Shown here: piece by piece, positions 1 to 6,536 of the stretch
Numbering within the stretch: the stretch's first letter is position 1
Layout of the letters: every line of letters starts with the position of its first letter
Source of the DNA: CAZCQG01 sp964500775
GTDB lineage: Bacteria; Campylobacterota; Campylobacteria; Campylobacterales; CAZCQG01
Direction: 5' to 3'
NCBI GenBank assembly: GCA_964500775.1
Contig: CAZCQG010000070.1
Location: 1-7,231, forward strand
Length of the DNA: 7,231 bases
Notes under the pieces: model-generated
Told to the model about the DNA's origin: nothing
Seen by the model: the letters and a program-made list of their open reading frames with translations, nothing else
Database searches by the model: none
Program-made: the position numbers and the translations under genes

Positions 1-204
1 ATGAACTTTCCATTGATGAACTATATTGATCAAGTATCACCAAGGCCAATACTGTTCATTATTGGAGAAAACGGGCATTCCAACTATTACAGTGAAGAAG
101 CATACAAAAAAGCAGCAGAACCCAAAGAACTCTATATTGTGCCAGGAGCAAGACATATAGATTTATACGATGGAGGAGATAATAACTATATTCCTATAAA
201 AGAC
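1..204 (+). pseudogene. Remnant of alpha/beta hydrolase C-terminus inside the fusion ORF
   Basis: The first 66-68 codons resemble the last third of an alpha/beta hydrolase of the kind common in Helicobacter and Campylobacter. A hydrophobic strand leads to GE (22-23), followed by an SEEAYKKAAEPKELYIV-type stretch (31-47) and the catalytic-His loop at H52. The usual closing segment (IPF-x-K-L followed by an amphipathic helix) is replaced after about IPIKDK (64-69). The nucleophile-elbow half is either upstream of the window or lost. Without that half this segment cannot be an active hydrolase. The junction position is approximate, judged by eye from family memory rather than alignment. Confidence 0.45.
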
Positions 205-1377
205 AAAACCTATGAAGATAATAAGCTCAGGGAGATGGATACATTGCTAAGAAAGTTTGGTTCAAAGTTTGAACATGGCTTATTCTCCAGCTTATTTAAG
301 CCTACTGCTAATGATATAAGAGAACAAGTAAGTTATTTGTCGCCCGAAGATAGCAATATTGACGATATAGAGAAAACGCAAAATGATGCTTTTGAAAATC
401 TCACAAACTATTTGTCATCAGACTATATGGATGTATACATAGCCACCTCGATGAGAGAAGAAGCTGATTTTATATCAATAAATAATTTTATAACTATGCT
501 TTTTGGCAGAGATAACATAAAGCTTTTTAAATTGAGATATTTTAATCCGACACAATCTTGGTTGGATGACAGGGTTGGAAAAGGTTTAGTTGAAGCAATA
601 ATGCTTAAAAGAGCAAGTGTTACTGTTTATATGGCGCAACTCGAAGACACATTCGGAAAAGACTCGGAAGCATCCGTCACATTAGGACAAGGTAAGCCAG
701 TTATTATTTATGTGCCTAAATTAGAAATTGATAATGAAATATTAAACACTGAAAGCTTATGGAAGAAACAAGCATTGGAACTAAATGATGAGCTAGATGA
801 GAAGCCAAACGAAAAATTAGATAAAGAATCACTATTTGGAAAAATACTAATAGAAAAGCTATTAAAATTGAATGATGGTAGATTTCTAGAAGTAATTAAG
901 AAAAATTGGGCTAATTTTAACTTAGATAGGGAATTAAAAAGAAGAATTTTTGATAATCCTAGTTTGCTTGAAGAGTGTTTGGGTATTGTTAAAAAATGCA
1001 AAAGCGATACTAGTATTAATGAAGCTAGTATTTCTAATGAAGTAAAGCATAAAATATGTGAAACTTTAACTGCCACTTCTATAAATTTTGAAAAAAGAGC
1101 GAGTGTTTTTAGGGATTTTCATCCATTAGCTTTGCAGGTAATTTTAGAAAGTGGTGTTTTGAATGGTGTATATGTTGCACGGAGTGTCGAAAGTTGTGCC
1201 ACACTGCTAGAAGAGATATTGATGAATAATCTAAGTTTTAAAGTAGAAGCAGATGAAAAGAACTATAGATTAGTTGAGGAAAAAACAGGCTCAACTATCA
1301 GAGTTATATCAAGAAATAATCTTATCAATAACTCATTTAAAATGTTTTATAAAAAAGGTACTATATGCCTGAGATAA
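1..1377 (+). CDS. Chimeric protein: alpha/beta-hydrolase tail fused to nucleoside-deoxyribosyltransferase/TIR-like domain
   Basis: The 458-aa ORF appears to have three parts. Residues 1-66 look like the C-terminal end of a bacterial alpha/beta hydrolase, with strand RPILFIIGE (15-23) and the catalytic-His segment around H52 (GARHIDLYD). The nucleophile serine is absent. Residues about 75-240 form a Rossmann-like unit: DVYIATSMR (144-152), then FNPTQSWLDDR (181-191), then DTFGKDSEAS (216-225) followed by GQGKPVIIYVP (229-239). This order matches nucleoside 2-deoxyribosyltransferases, where a Glu near a GKPV strand is the nucleophile; E223 is the candidate here. Residues 240-345 are a charged helical linker. 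Residues about 350-458 form a further domain (FRDFHPLALQV, RSVESCATLL) that I half-recognise as conserved but cannot name. The ATG at position 1 may be an internal Met of a gene starting upstream of the window. AT-rich composition sets the gene apart from asnB onward. It overlaps the next gene by 13 nt. An enzyme acting on nucleosides, nucleotides or NAD, perhaps in phage defence, is an inference. Confidence 0.5.
   Translation: MNFPLMNYIDQVSPRPILFIIGENGHSNYYSEEAYKKAAEPKELYIVPGARHIDLYDGGDNNYIPIKDKTYEDNKLREMDTLLRKFGSKFEHGLFSSLFKPTANDIREQVSYLSPEDSNIDDIEKTQNDAFENLTNYLSSDYMDVYIATSMREEADFISINNFITMLFGRDNIKLFKLRYFNPTQSWLDDRVGKGLVEAIMLKRASVTVYMAQLEDTFGKDSEASVTLGQGKPVIIYVPKLEIDNEILNTESLWKKQALELNDELDEKPNEKLDKESLFGKILIEKLLKLNDGRFLEVIKKNWANFNLDRELKRRIFDNPSLLEECLGIVKKCKSDTSINEASISNEVKHKICETLTATSINFEKRASVFRDFHPLALQVILESGVLNGVYVARSVESCATLLEEILMNNLSFKVEADEKNYRLVEEKTGSTIRVISRNNLINNSFKMFYKKGTICLR
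784..831 (+). repeat. Imperfect 24-bp tandem duplication in linker of the fusion protein
   Basis: Two adjacent 24-base units (784-807 and 808-831) encode NDELDEKP and NEKLDKES, residues 262-269 and 270-277. Both have the pattern N-x-x-L-D-x-x-x. They lie in the charged, probably helical linker between the nucleosidase-like domain and the C-terminal domain. The DNA copies have diverged (GAG/GAA and CTA/TTA differences), so this is an old duplication or chance similarity in a charged region. Confidence 0.4.
1010..1042 (+). repeat. Short imperfect tandem repeat (15/18 bp)
   Basis: CTAGTATTAATGAAG (1010-1024) is followed directly by a second copy, CTAGTATTTCTAATGAAG (1025-1042), that carries three extra bases. 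The pair encodes SINEASISNE in the fusion protein, in frame. It looks like a small in-frame slippage duplication in the region before the C-terminal domain. Confidence 0.5.
1355..1358 (+). promoter_or_regulatory. Ribosome binding site deciding the start of the membrane protein gene
   Basis: AAGG lies 6 nt before the ATG at 1365. A second in-frame ATG at 1377, overlapping the upstream TAA as TAATG, has only a weak GAG close in front. The SD therefore favours 1365, although reinitiation at 1377 would remove just four residues. Confidence 0.5.
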
Positions 1378-2075
1378 TGAATTTATTAGTTGGAGTAGCT
1401 TCGTCATTAATTGCGGCTTTATTGATATTTTTAGTAACACCATTTTTTTCAAAAAGAATCCGATGGATTTGGATAATTATTTTAGGGAGACTTGTCGGTG
1501 TAAAAATAGAAGAAGTATTTAAGACACAAGAAGAAGCAAAAAGTGATGTTTTAAAAGAATTAAAGCAAAGTAGTAAAATTAAAATCTTTGTAGGAAGGGG
1601 AAGAGAATTTCAAGAAGCAGAATATGCAGATATATTTAAATCACAAGCTAAAGATATAAAAATACTTTTACCAAATGTAGTCAAGTGCAGTGATGAATGC
1701 AAAAATATAAATTGGGTTGAAGTTAGAAGCAATGAGCTAGGTAGGATTGAAGAGCATTACAAAATCGACCCAAAACATTTACAGAGACAAATCGAGGAAT
1801 CTGTCAAAGTTTTTCAATCAAGATGTCCTAATAATTTAAAATATTATTGCGTACCACATATTGGCAGAATAATTATTACTGATGATTACGCATATTGGAC
1901 AGCTTATACTGATAATAGCCATGGCAAGGATACACAAGTTGTAAAATATAGAAGTAGTGATAATATGTACAAATTTTTGGAAAGATACTTTGATTTGATA
2001 TGGGAAAAGGATTCTATAGAATTTAGTCAAACTTGCAAGGAAGAAAAGCAGAGCTCTAAATGTGCGGTATCCTAG
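1365..2075 (+). CDS. Membrane-anchored protein with degenerate phospholipase-D-like domain
   Basis: This 236-aa protein begins with a hydrophobic segment (residues about 6-28, GVASSLIAALLIFLVTPFF), a basic patch (KRIR) and a second, shorter hydrophobic stretch (WIWIIILGRLVG). The N-terminus is therefore probably in the membrane, with the rest cytoplasmic. The soluble part alternates strands and helices: KIKIFVGRGREF, DIKILLPNV, and a late core with H-x-x-R-x4-D (PHIGRIIITDD) followed by YWTAY. That core resembles one half of a PLD HKD motif (H-x-K-x4-D) with altered spacing and Arg in place of Lys, so catalysis is doubtful. It overlaps the preceding gene by 13 nt and asnB by 16 nt, and shares the AT-rich composition of the preceding gene. 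The pairing suggests a joint function, perhaps an effector or sensor of a defence cassette. I do not recognise a named family with certainty. Confidence 0.55.
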   Translation: MPEIMNLLVGVASSLIAALLIFLVTPFFSKRIRWIWIIILGRLVGVKIEEVFKTQEEAKSDVLKELKQSSKIKIFVGRGREFQEAEYADIFKSQAKDIKILLPNVVKCSDECKNINWVEVRSNELGRIEEHYKIDPKHLQRQIEESVKVFQSRCPNNLKYYCVPHIGRIIITDDYAYWTAYTDNSHGKDTQVVKYRSSDNMYKFLERYFDLIWEKDSIEFSQTCKEEKQSSKCAVS

Positions 2076-3826
2076 GCGCTTGCGGCAATTTTGACAAAGA
2101 GAGATTCCAAAAGGCATTAGAAAAACTCCGCCATCGAGGACCCGACCATAGCGGCATCTATGAAGGCGAAAATCTCCTCCTCGGGCATACCCGCCTCTCT
2201 ATCATAGACCCCCATCCAGAGGCGCATCAGCCTTTTATCACGGATGATTTTGCACTGGTGTTTAACGGGGAGATTTACAACTACCGCGAACTTATCAAGC
2301 GCTTTGATCTTAAATGCACTACCAAGTCCGATACCGAGGTGATCATCCGTCTCTACGAAAAGATAGGGATTGACTGCCTTGATGCGTTTAACGGGATGTT
2401 TGCCTTTGCGCTGTATGACAAAAAAAATCGCGAGCTCCTTCTTGCGCGCGATAGATTCGGCAAGAAGCCGCTCTATTTTTACGCTCCAAATCTTAGTGGA
2501 CTCGGAAAATACTCCAAAGAGGACAAATCCTCCCTCCGGTCTGAGCCTCTTTGTCATAATTTCCAAGTCCACTCTTTCCTCTTCTCCTCCGAGATAAAGG
2601 CGATTCTTTCACTGCTAGATGCCAAGCCTCCTTTAAATCTCCAAGCGCTGCACGAATACCTCGCCTACCTCGCACCCCTACCGCCGAACACGTTTTTTGA
2701 AGGGATACACAAGCTAGAATCGGGGCATTTTGCCGTGTACGATTTGGATTCTAAGCGCTTTATGATTCGGAGATATTACGACTTGATAGAGGCGTCCAAC
2801 GCTGTAAAAGAAGAGAAAAGTATCGAAGAGTTGCTTTTAGAATCGATAAACCTCCGCTTGGTGGCGGACGTGGAGGTGGCGAGCCTGCTAAGTGGGGGGA
2901 TTGATAGTACGCTGCTTTCCGCTCTGTATGCGAAAATATCTGACAAAAAAATCACAACGTTTTCCATCGGATACGAAGAGCACAAACGGTACGACGAACT
3001 TGAGTTTGCCCGCCTCGCGGCAAAGAGCATCGGCTCAAACCACCACGAAACCGTCCTCAAAAAAAGCGAGTTTTTGGACGCGATTCCGCAAGTCATTGCC
3101 CACCTTGACGAACCGCTAGGCGATTCGGCGTGCATCCCTGTCTATTTCCTCTCAAAAGCGGTGCACGACGCGGGCTACAAAGTCGTCCTTAGCGGCGAAG
3201 GGAGCGATGAAATATTTTTGGGATACGATAGATATTTTGAGATACTAAAAGCGGGGATGGAGAAAGAGTACGGCGGATTTATCGAGGTCTTCGACCCGAG
3301 CGAATTAGCAAAACTCCTTCGTCGCCCCGCAAGCGTACAAAGATTTGAATCGCTCAAAGCAAGGAGTAATGATTCCAAGCTATTAAGCGCCATCGACCTT
3401 TCCCAATGGATCCCCGAAGTGCTGATGACCAAAGTCGATAGGATGTCTATGGCATGGAGCCTAGAATCCCGCGCCCCCTTCCTAGACCACCGCCTCGTAG
3501 AGCACCTCCTTGCACTCCCCGACGCTATAAAAATTGGTAGCACAACCAAATCGCTCCTCAAAAATATCGCCGCCAAATACATCCCCCGCGAGATAGTAGA
3601 GCGGCAAAAAAAAGGATTCTCCTCCCCCTATTTCGAGTGGTATTTCGGCAGTCAAAAAGCCCAAATACTCCCGCTGTTCGCACGCGTAAACAAAAAACTC
3701 GCCCTATTCAATGAAGATTATCTCAAATTACTATACAATCAGGGTGAAAAAAACCAAAACAGGCAGCAGTTGTGGAGCTTGATCGTCTTTTGTTTGTGGT
3801 TTGAAAATTACTATGAAAAGGTGTAG
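2060..3826 (+). CDS. asnB: Asparagine synthase (glutamine-hydrolyzing), AsnB type
   Basis: The 588-aa protein would convert aspartate, glutamine and ATP to asparagine, or amidate another carboxylate such as a sugar uronic acid. The N-terminal Ntn amidotransferase domain has the catalytic Cys2 (MCGILG), RHRGPD (24-29), GHTRLSIID (42-50), NGEIYNY (69-75) and RDRFGKKPLY (130-139). The C-terminal ATP-pyrophosphatase domain has SGGIDS (278-283), LSGEGSDE (377-384), KVDRMSM (458-464) and ESRAPFLDH (469-477). All key motifs are present, so it should be active. An extra segment of about 25-30 residues (142-172) lies between PLYF and FLFSSEIK, where most relatives have only a few residues. The ATG at 2060 is required because Cys2 must be N-terminal. 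It overlaps the upstream gene by 16 nt, and GC content rises sharply here. The DUF354 and methyltransferase neighbours point to a glycan pathway, as for AsnB-like amidotransferases in O-antigen clusters, but plain asparagine synthesis is equally possible. Confidence 0.93.
   Translation: MCGILGACGNFDKERFQKALEKLRHRGPDHSGIYEGENLLLGHTRLSIIDPHPEAHQPFITDDFALVFNGEIYNYRELIKRFDLKCTTKSDTEVIIRLYEKIGIDCLDAFNGMFAFALYDKKNRELLLARDRFGKKPLYFYAPNLSGLGKYSKEDKSSLRSEPLCHNFQVHSFLFSSEIKAILSLLDAKPPLNLQALHEYLAYLAPLPPNTFFEGIHKLESGHFAVYDLDSKRFMIRRYYDLIEASNAVKEEKSIEELLLESINLRLVADVEVASLLSGGIDSTLLSALYAKISDKKITTFSIGYEEHKRYDELEFARLAAKSIGSNHHETVLKKSEFLDAIPQVIAHLDEPLGDSACIPVYFLSKAVHDAGYKVVLSGEGSDEIFLGYDRYFEILKAGMEKEYGGFIEVFDPSELAKLLRRPASVQRFESLKARSNDSKLLSAIDLSQWIPEVLMTKVDRMSMAWSLESRAPFLDHRLVEHLLALPDAIKIGSTTKSLLKNIAAKYIPREIVERQKKGFSSPYFEWYFGSQKAQILPLFARVNKKLALFNEDYLKLLYNQGEKNQNRQQLWSLIVFCLWFENYYEKV
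3818..3821 (+). promoter_or_regulatory. Ribosome binding site for TTG start of the DUF354 gene
   Basis: AAGG ends 7 nt before the TTG at 3829 and lies inside the last codons of asnB. It supports TTG as the start, and the conserved beginning of the family (I-W-x-D) would be lost if a later codon were used. Confidence 0.5.
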
Positions 3827-3828
3827 TC

Positions 3829-4887
3829 TTGATCTGGTTTGACCTCGTGACCCCAAAGAGCGTGCTGTTTTTCCGCCCTTTTATCAAAGAGATAGAATCA
3901 CGTGGGATAAAGGTACTCGTGACCGCTAGAGAGGGCGAGGGCTACACCGAGGTAGTGGACTTGCTCAACCTTTATCAAATAGAGTTTTTCAATCGCGGCG
4001 GATTTGGCGGGGCAAATCTAGGCGACAAGCTCAAGGCCTCGATACATAGGCAATTATTATTGATGGAGTTCGTCGAAGAGCACGACATCAAAAAGCTCAT
4101 CTGCCTTTGCAGTGTCGATGCCAATCGCGTGGCGTTCGGGCTTGGGATACCGATAGTCAACTTTTACGACATCCCCCTCTCTGACTATCGGAGCGATTTT
4201 ACAAAAGCCCTCCCGCAGGCGCGCCTCACGCTCCCGCTCTCCAAAAAGGCATTCCGCCCCTATATGGTGCCGCACGAGATATTTGAGCGTTTCGGGCTGA
4301 CTGATGAGCAGATATTTAAATACAACTTCCTCGACGTGCAGGCGTGGCTGCACGACTTCCGCCCGAGCCGCGATATGTATGACGCACTACTCGGAGCGTA
4401 CGGATGCGACCTCAAAAAGCCCACGGTCATCATCCGTGAGGAGGAGTTTAAAGCGAGCTATGTCCATAAAAAATACCCCATCCTCTACGAGGGGCTGGAC
4501 GTGCTCAAAGACAAAATCGATGCCAACTTCGTCATCATCCCGCGCTATGAGCCCGAGCCGCTTATCGAGATGTTCCCGTATGCCAAGGTGCTCAAAGAAA
4601 AACTCGTCATCCAACACCTTTTGGCGTATTGCGACCTCTTCATCGGCGGCGGGGGGACGATAAACTCGGAAAGCTGCTACTTCGGCACTCCCACTATCTC
4701 GACCCGCTCTTTTGTCAGCCATTACGACAAAATGCTCATAAATGAAGGGCTGATGGTAAAAGTGGACACCAAAGAGGAGCTCATAGAAACCGCGCTCAAG
4801 ATTTTGGGTAAGCGCAACGACAGCTCGCTCCTCAAACATCAGGAATTTAATCTCAAAGAACTCGTAGATGAGATGCTCAATGACTGA
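3829..4887 (+). CDS. DUF354 family protein (GT-B-like, glycan-cluster associated)
   Basis: The 352-aa protein shows the DUF354 pattern. It opens with IWFDLVTPKSVLFFRPFI, then a strand-helix Rossmann half with VLVTARE (29-35). A second half contains VIIPRYE and the glycine-rich signature FIGGGGTINSE (271-281), followed by CYFGTPTIST. The fold resembles UDP-GlcNAc 2-epimerase and GT-B glycosyltransferases, where the GGGGT-x-x-x-E region contacts the nucleotide-sugar phosphates. The biochemical role of DUF354 proteins is not settled to my knowledge. There is no signal peptide or membrane segment, so it is probably cytoplasmic. The start is TTG, 2 nt after the asnB stop, and the gene overlaps the following methyltransferase. 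The context with asnB supports a role in surface-polysaccharide or glycoconjugate synthesis, which is an inference. Confidence 0.8.
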   Translation: MIWFDLVTPKSVLFFRPFIKEIESRGIKVLVTAREGEGYTEVVDLLNLYQIEFFNRGGFGGANLGDKLKASIHRQLLLMEFVEEHDIKKLICLCSVDANRVAFGLGIPIVNFYDIPLSDYRSDFTKALPQARLTLPLSKKAFRPYMVPHEIFERFGLTDEQIFKYNFLDVQAWLHDFRPSRDMYDALLGAYGCDLKKPTVIIREEEFKASYVHKKYPILYEGLDVLKDKIDANFVIIPRYEPEPLIEMFPYAKVLKEKLVIQHLLAYCDLFIGGGGTINSESCYFGTPTISTRSFVSHYDKMLINEGLMVKVDTKEELIETALKILGKRNDSSLLKHQEFNLKELVDEMLND

Positions 4888-5542
4888 TAACGAAATATTT
4901 GCAAGGATAGAATCGTTGCGCTCCGAGATTATCGCGCAGAATCTCCCGATAAGTCAGATCGATTTTGGTGCCGGCGATCCGAATGAATGCAGAAGTGCGG
5001 ATGTGATGGCGCAAGGGGTGATGAAACGGACAAGTACCGCCGAGATGTGCCGTATCGGGCTAAAAGGGGAGTGGGCGGAAAAGCTCTATTTCCTTATCAA
5101 AGAGCGCAAGCCGAGAATCGTCCTAGAGCTTGGGACGTGCTGCGGATTTTCCTCCATTTATATGGGCAAGGCGTGTGCCGATACTACGGTCTACACGATA
5201 GAAGGTTCCCCCGAACTCGCCGCAATCGCTACGCAAAACAGGGCAAAAGCAGAGTGTGCGAACGTCGTCCAAAAGATCGGGCGCTTCAGCGACGTGCTGC
5301 CCGCGCTGCTTCCCGAGATCGCCCCCATCGGCGTAGCCTTTATCGACGGTCATCACGACAGGGATGCCACTATCGAATACTTCCGCGCCATCGCCCCCTC
5401 TATGGAGCGGGGCGGCGTGATGGTGTTTGACGACATCACGTGGAGTGCAGGGATGGAAGAGGCGTGGCGCGTGATAAAAGAGAGCCAAAATATACAAGTC
5501 ATAGAGGAGAGCAAGAAGCTTGGAATCATCGAAATTATTTGA
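4880..5542 (+). CDS. Class I SAM-dependent methyltransferase
   Basis: This is a 220-aa protein if the ATG at 4880 is used; an in-frame ATG at 4868 would add MRCS. Motif I is ELGTCCGFSS (83-92), the SAM-binding loop. The acidic residue after the next strand is in YTIEGSPE. DGHHD (from D156) and GGVMVFDDITWS (D184, D185) correspond to the later strands and the possible metal- or substrate-binding acids of O-methyltransferase-like (Methyltransf_24/family 3) enzymes. The substrate is unknown. Position next to DUF354 and asnB suggests methylation of a sugar or glycan precursor. ATG 4880 overlaps the DUF354 stop by 8 nt (ATGACTGA), a classic translational-coupling arrangement, and I prefer it to 4868, although neither has a strong SD. 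The gene's 3' end contains the SD and TTG start of mqnE, a 23-nt overlap. Confidence 0.8.
   Translation: MTDNEIFARIESLRSEIIAQNLPISQIDFGAGDPNECRSADVMAQGVMKRTSTAEMCRIGLKGEWAEKLYFLIKERKPRIVLELGTCCGFSSIYMGKACADTTVYTIEGSPELAAIATQNRAKAECANVVQKIGRFSDVLPALLPEIAPIGVAFIDGHHDRDATIEYFRAIAPSMERGGVMVFDDITWSAGMEEAWRVIKESQNIQVIEESKKLGIIEII
5504..5509 (+). promoter_or_regulatory. Strong ribosome binding site for mqnE inside the methyltransferase gene
   Basis: GAGGAG lies 10 nt before the TTG at 5520, within codons for the EES stretch near the methyltransferase C-terminus. It is the best SD in the window and supports a non-ATG start for mqnE, for which no upstream ATG or plausible nearby downstream ATG exists in frame. 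Confidence 0.55.
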
Positions 5543-6536
5543 AGAATCATTATACGCCCTCGGTGAGCGTGCCGATACAATACGGCGGGAAAAATACGAC
5601 AATAAAACCTTTTTCAACGTCAACCGTCACATAAACCCGACCAACATCTGCGAGGATGTCTGCAAGTTTTGCGGCTTTAGCGCCCATAGGAAAAATCCAA
5701 ACCCCTACAAACTCGACAAACCCGAGATACTACAACAAATCGAAGAATCCGCGAAGCTTGGAATCAAAGAGGTCCACATCGTCGCCGCGCACAACAGCGA
5801 GTACGATTTGGCATTTTACGGCGACCTTTTTACGAGCATCAAAGCGCGATTCCCCGAATTGCACTTAAAATCACTCACCGCCGCGGAGGTGGACTTCCTC
5901 TCCCGCATCTCGGGCAAGCCGTATGAGTATGTCCTAAAAACAATGGCGGACAGCGGCGTGGACAGTATGCCCGGCGGCGGGGCGGAGATATTTGACGAGG
6001 AGCTGCGCAAGATCATCTGCAAGGGGAAAGTGAGTAGCGAAAACTGGCTGCGTATCCATAAGATATGGCACTCCCTCGGGAAAAAAAGCAACGCCACGAT
6101 GCTTTTTGGTCATATCGAAACTAGAGCGCACAGGATCGACCATATGCTCCGCCTCAAAAGCTTGCAAGAGGAGAGCGGCGGATTCAACGCTTTTATCCCG
6201 CTTTTGTACCAAAAAGAGAACAACTTTTTGAAAGTGGAAAAGTTCGCCACTGGGCAAGAGGTACTAAAAACCATCGCCGTGAGCAGAATCCTCCTCGAAA
6301 ATATCCCGCATATCAAAGCCTATTGGCCCACACTCACGATAAATCTCGCACTTTTGGCGCAGGAATTCGGCGCGGACGATATGGACGGCACCATCATCAA
6401 AGAATCCATCCAAAGTGCGGCAGGGGCAAAAAGCGGCAGGGGAATCACACAAGAAGAAATGGTAGAATATATAAAAAATAGCGGTTTTCGAGCCATCGAG
6501 CGCGACAGCGTCTATAACGAGATAAAGGAACACTAA
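5520..6536 (+). CDS. mqnE: Aminofutalosine synthase MqnE (radical SAM)
   Basis: MqnE joins SAM and 3-[(1-carboxyvinyl)oxy]benzoate to make 6-amino-6-deoxyfutalosine in the futalosine route to menaquinone, the respiratory quinone of Campylobacterota. The 338-aa protein has the radical-SAM iron-sulfur motif C44-x3-C48-x2-C51 in the NRHINPTNICEDVCKFCGF context. It also has the family hallmarks MPGGGAEIF (150-158), SNATMLFGHIET (190-201), RIDHMLRL, and GGFNAFIPL followed by KENN. These distinguish it from the related MqnC, whose cysteine loop reads differently. The length is near the usual 350-370, slightly short at the N-terminus. The protein is cytosolic and oxygen-sensitive by family. It starts at TTG with a good SD, overlaps the methyltransferase by 23 nt and shares one base with the next start (TAATG). 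No other menaquinone gene is visible in the window. Confidence 0.92.
   Translation: MESSKLFEESLYALGERADTIRREKYDNKTFFNVNRHINPTNICEDVCKFCGFSAHRKNPNPYKLDKPEILQQIEESAKLGIKEVHIVAAHNSEYDLAFYGDLFTSIKARFPELHLKSLTAAEVDFLSRISGKPYEYVLKTMADSGVDSMPGGGAEIFDEELRKIICKGKVSSENWLRIHKIWHSLGKKSNATMLFGHIETRAHRIDHMLRLKSLQEESGGFNAFIPLLYQKENNFLKVEKFATGQEVLKTIAVSRILLENIPHIKAYWPTLTINLALLAQEFGADDMDGTIIKESIQSAAGAKSGRGITQEEMVEYIKNSGFRAIERDSVYNEIKEH
6524..6530 (+). promoter_or_regulatory. Ribosome binding site for the phosphoribosyltransferase gene
   Basis: AAAGGAA ends 5 nt before the ATG at 6536 and lies within the final codons of mqnE. With the TAATG overlap it supports both direct initiation and coupled reinitiation. 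Confidence 0.5.

Noticed and set aside
172..178. GGAGGAG, a perfect Shine-Dalgarno match near the supposed fusion junction
   Set aside because: No ATG, GTG or TTG follows at a usable distance. It is simply the codons for Asp-Gly-Gly-Asp. The next in-frame ATG (235) has AGGGAG directly abutting it, too close to function well.
2117..2572. Reverse-strand open frame of about 150 codons inside asnB
   Set aside because: It lies opposite intact catalytic motifs of AsnB, has no recognisable domain or SD, and is explained by codon bias of the real gene.
3606..3613. Run of eight A in asnB, a possible frameshift or phase-variation tract
   Set aside because: The frame continues intact through RQKKGFSSPYFEW, the tract encodes conserved lysines, and eight A is short for programmed slippage. 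There is no sign of a second frame being used.
4387..4839. Reverse-strand open frame of 150 codons opposite DUF354
   Set aside because: It reads as the antisense shadow of a well-supported gene and shows no family motifs.
4868..4870. Upstream ATG for the methyltransferase
   Set aside because: It would add only MRCS, and the ATG at 4880 gives the tight ATGACTGA stop-start overlap. The choice is not certain.
5123..5623. Reverse-strand open frame spanning the methyltransferase/mqnE overlap
   Set aside because: It is antisense to two motif-confirmed genes and its translation has no coherent fold pattern.
5515..5766. Perfect 14-bp direct repeat GAAGCTTGGAATCA at 5515-5528 and 5753-5766
   Set aside because: Both copies are in coding sequence with a common Lys-Leu-Gly-Ile codon string. 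No flanking structure suggests an attachment site or mobile element, so it is probably coincidence.
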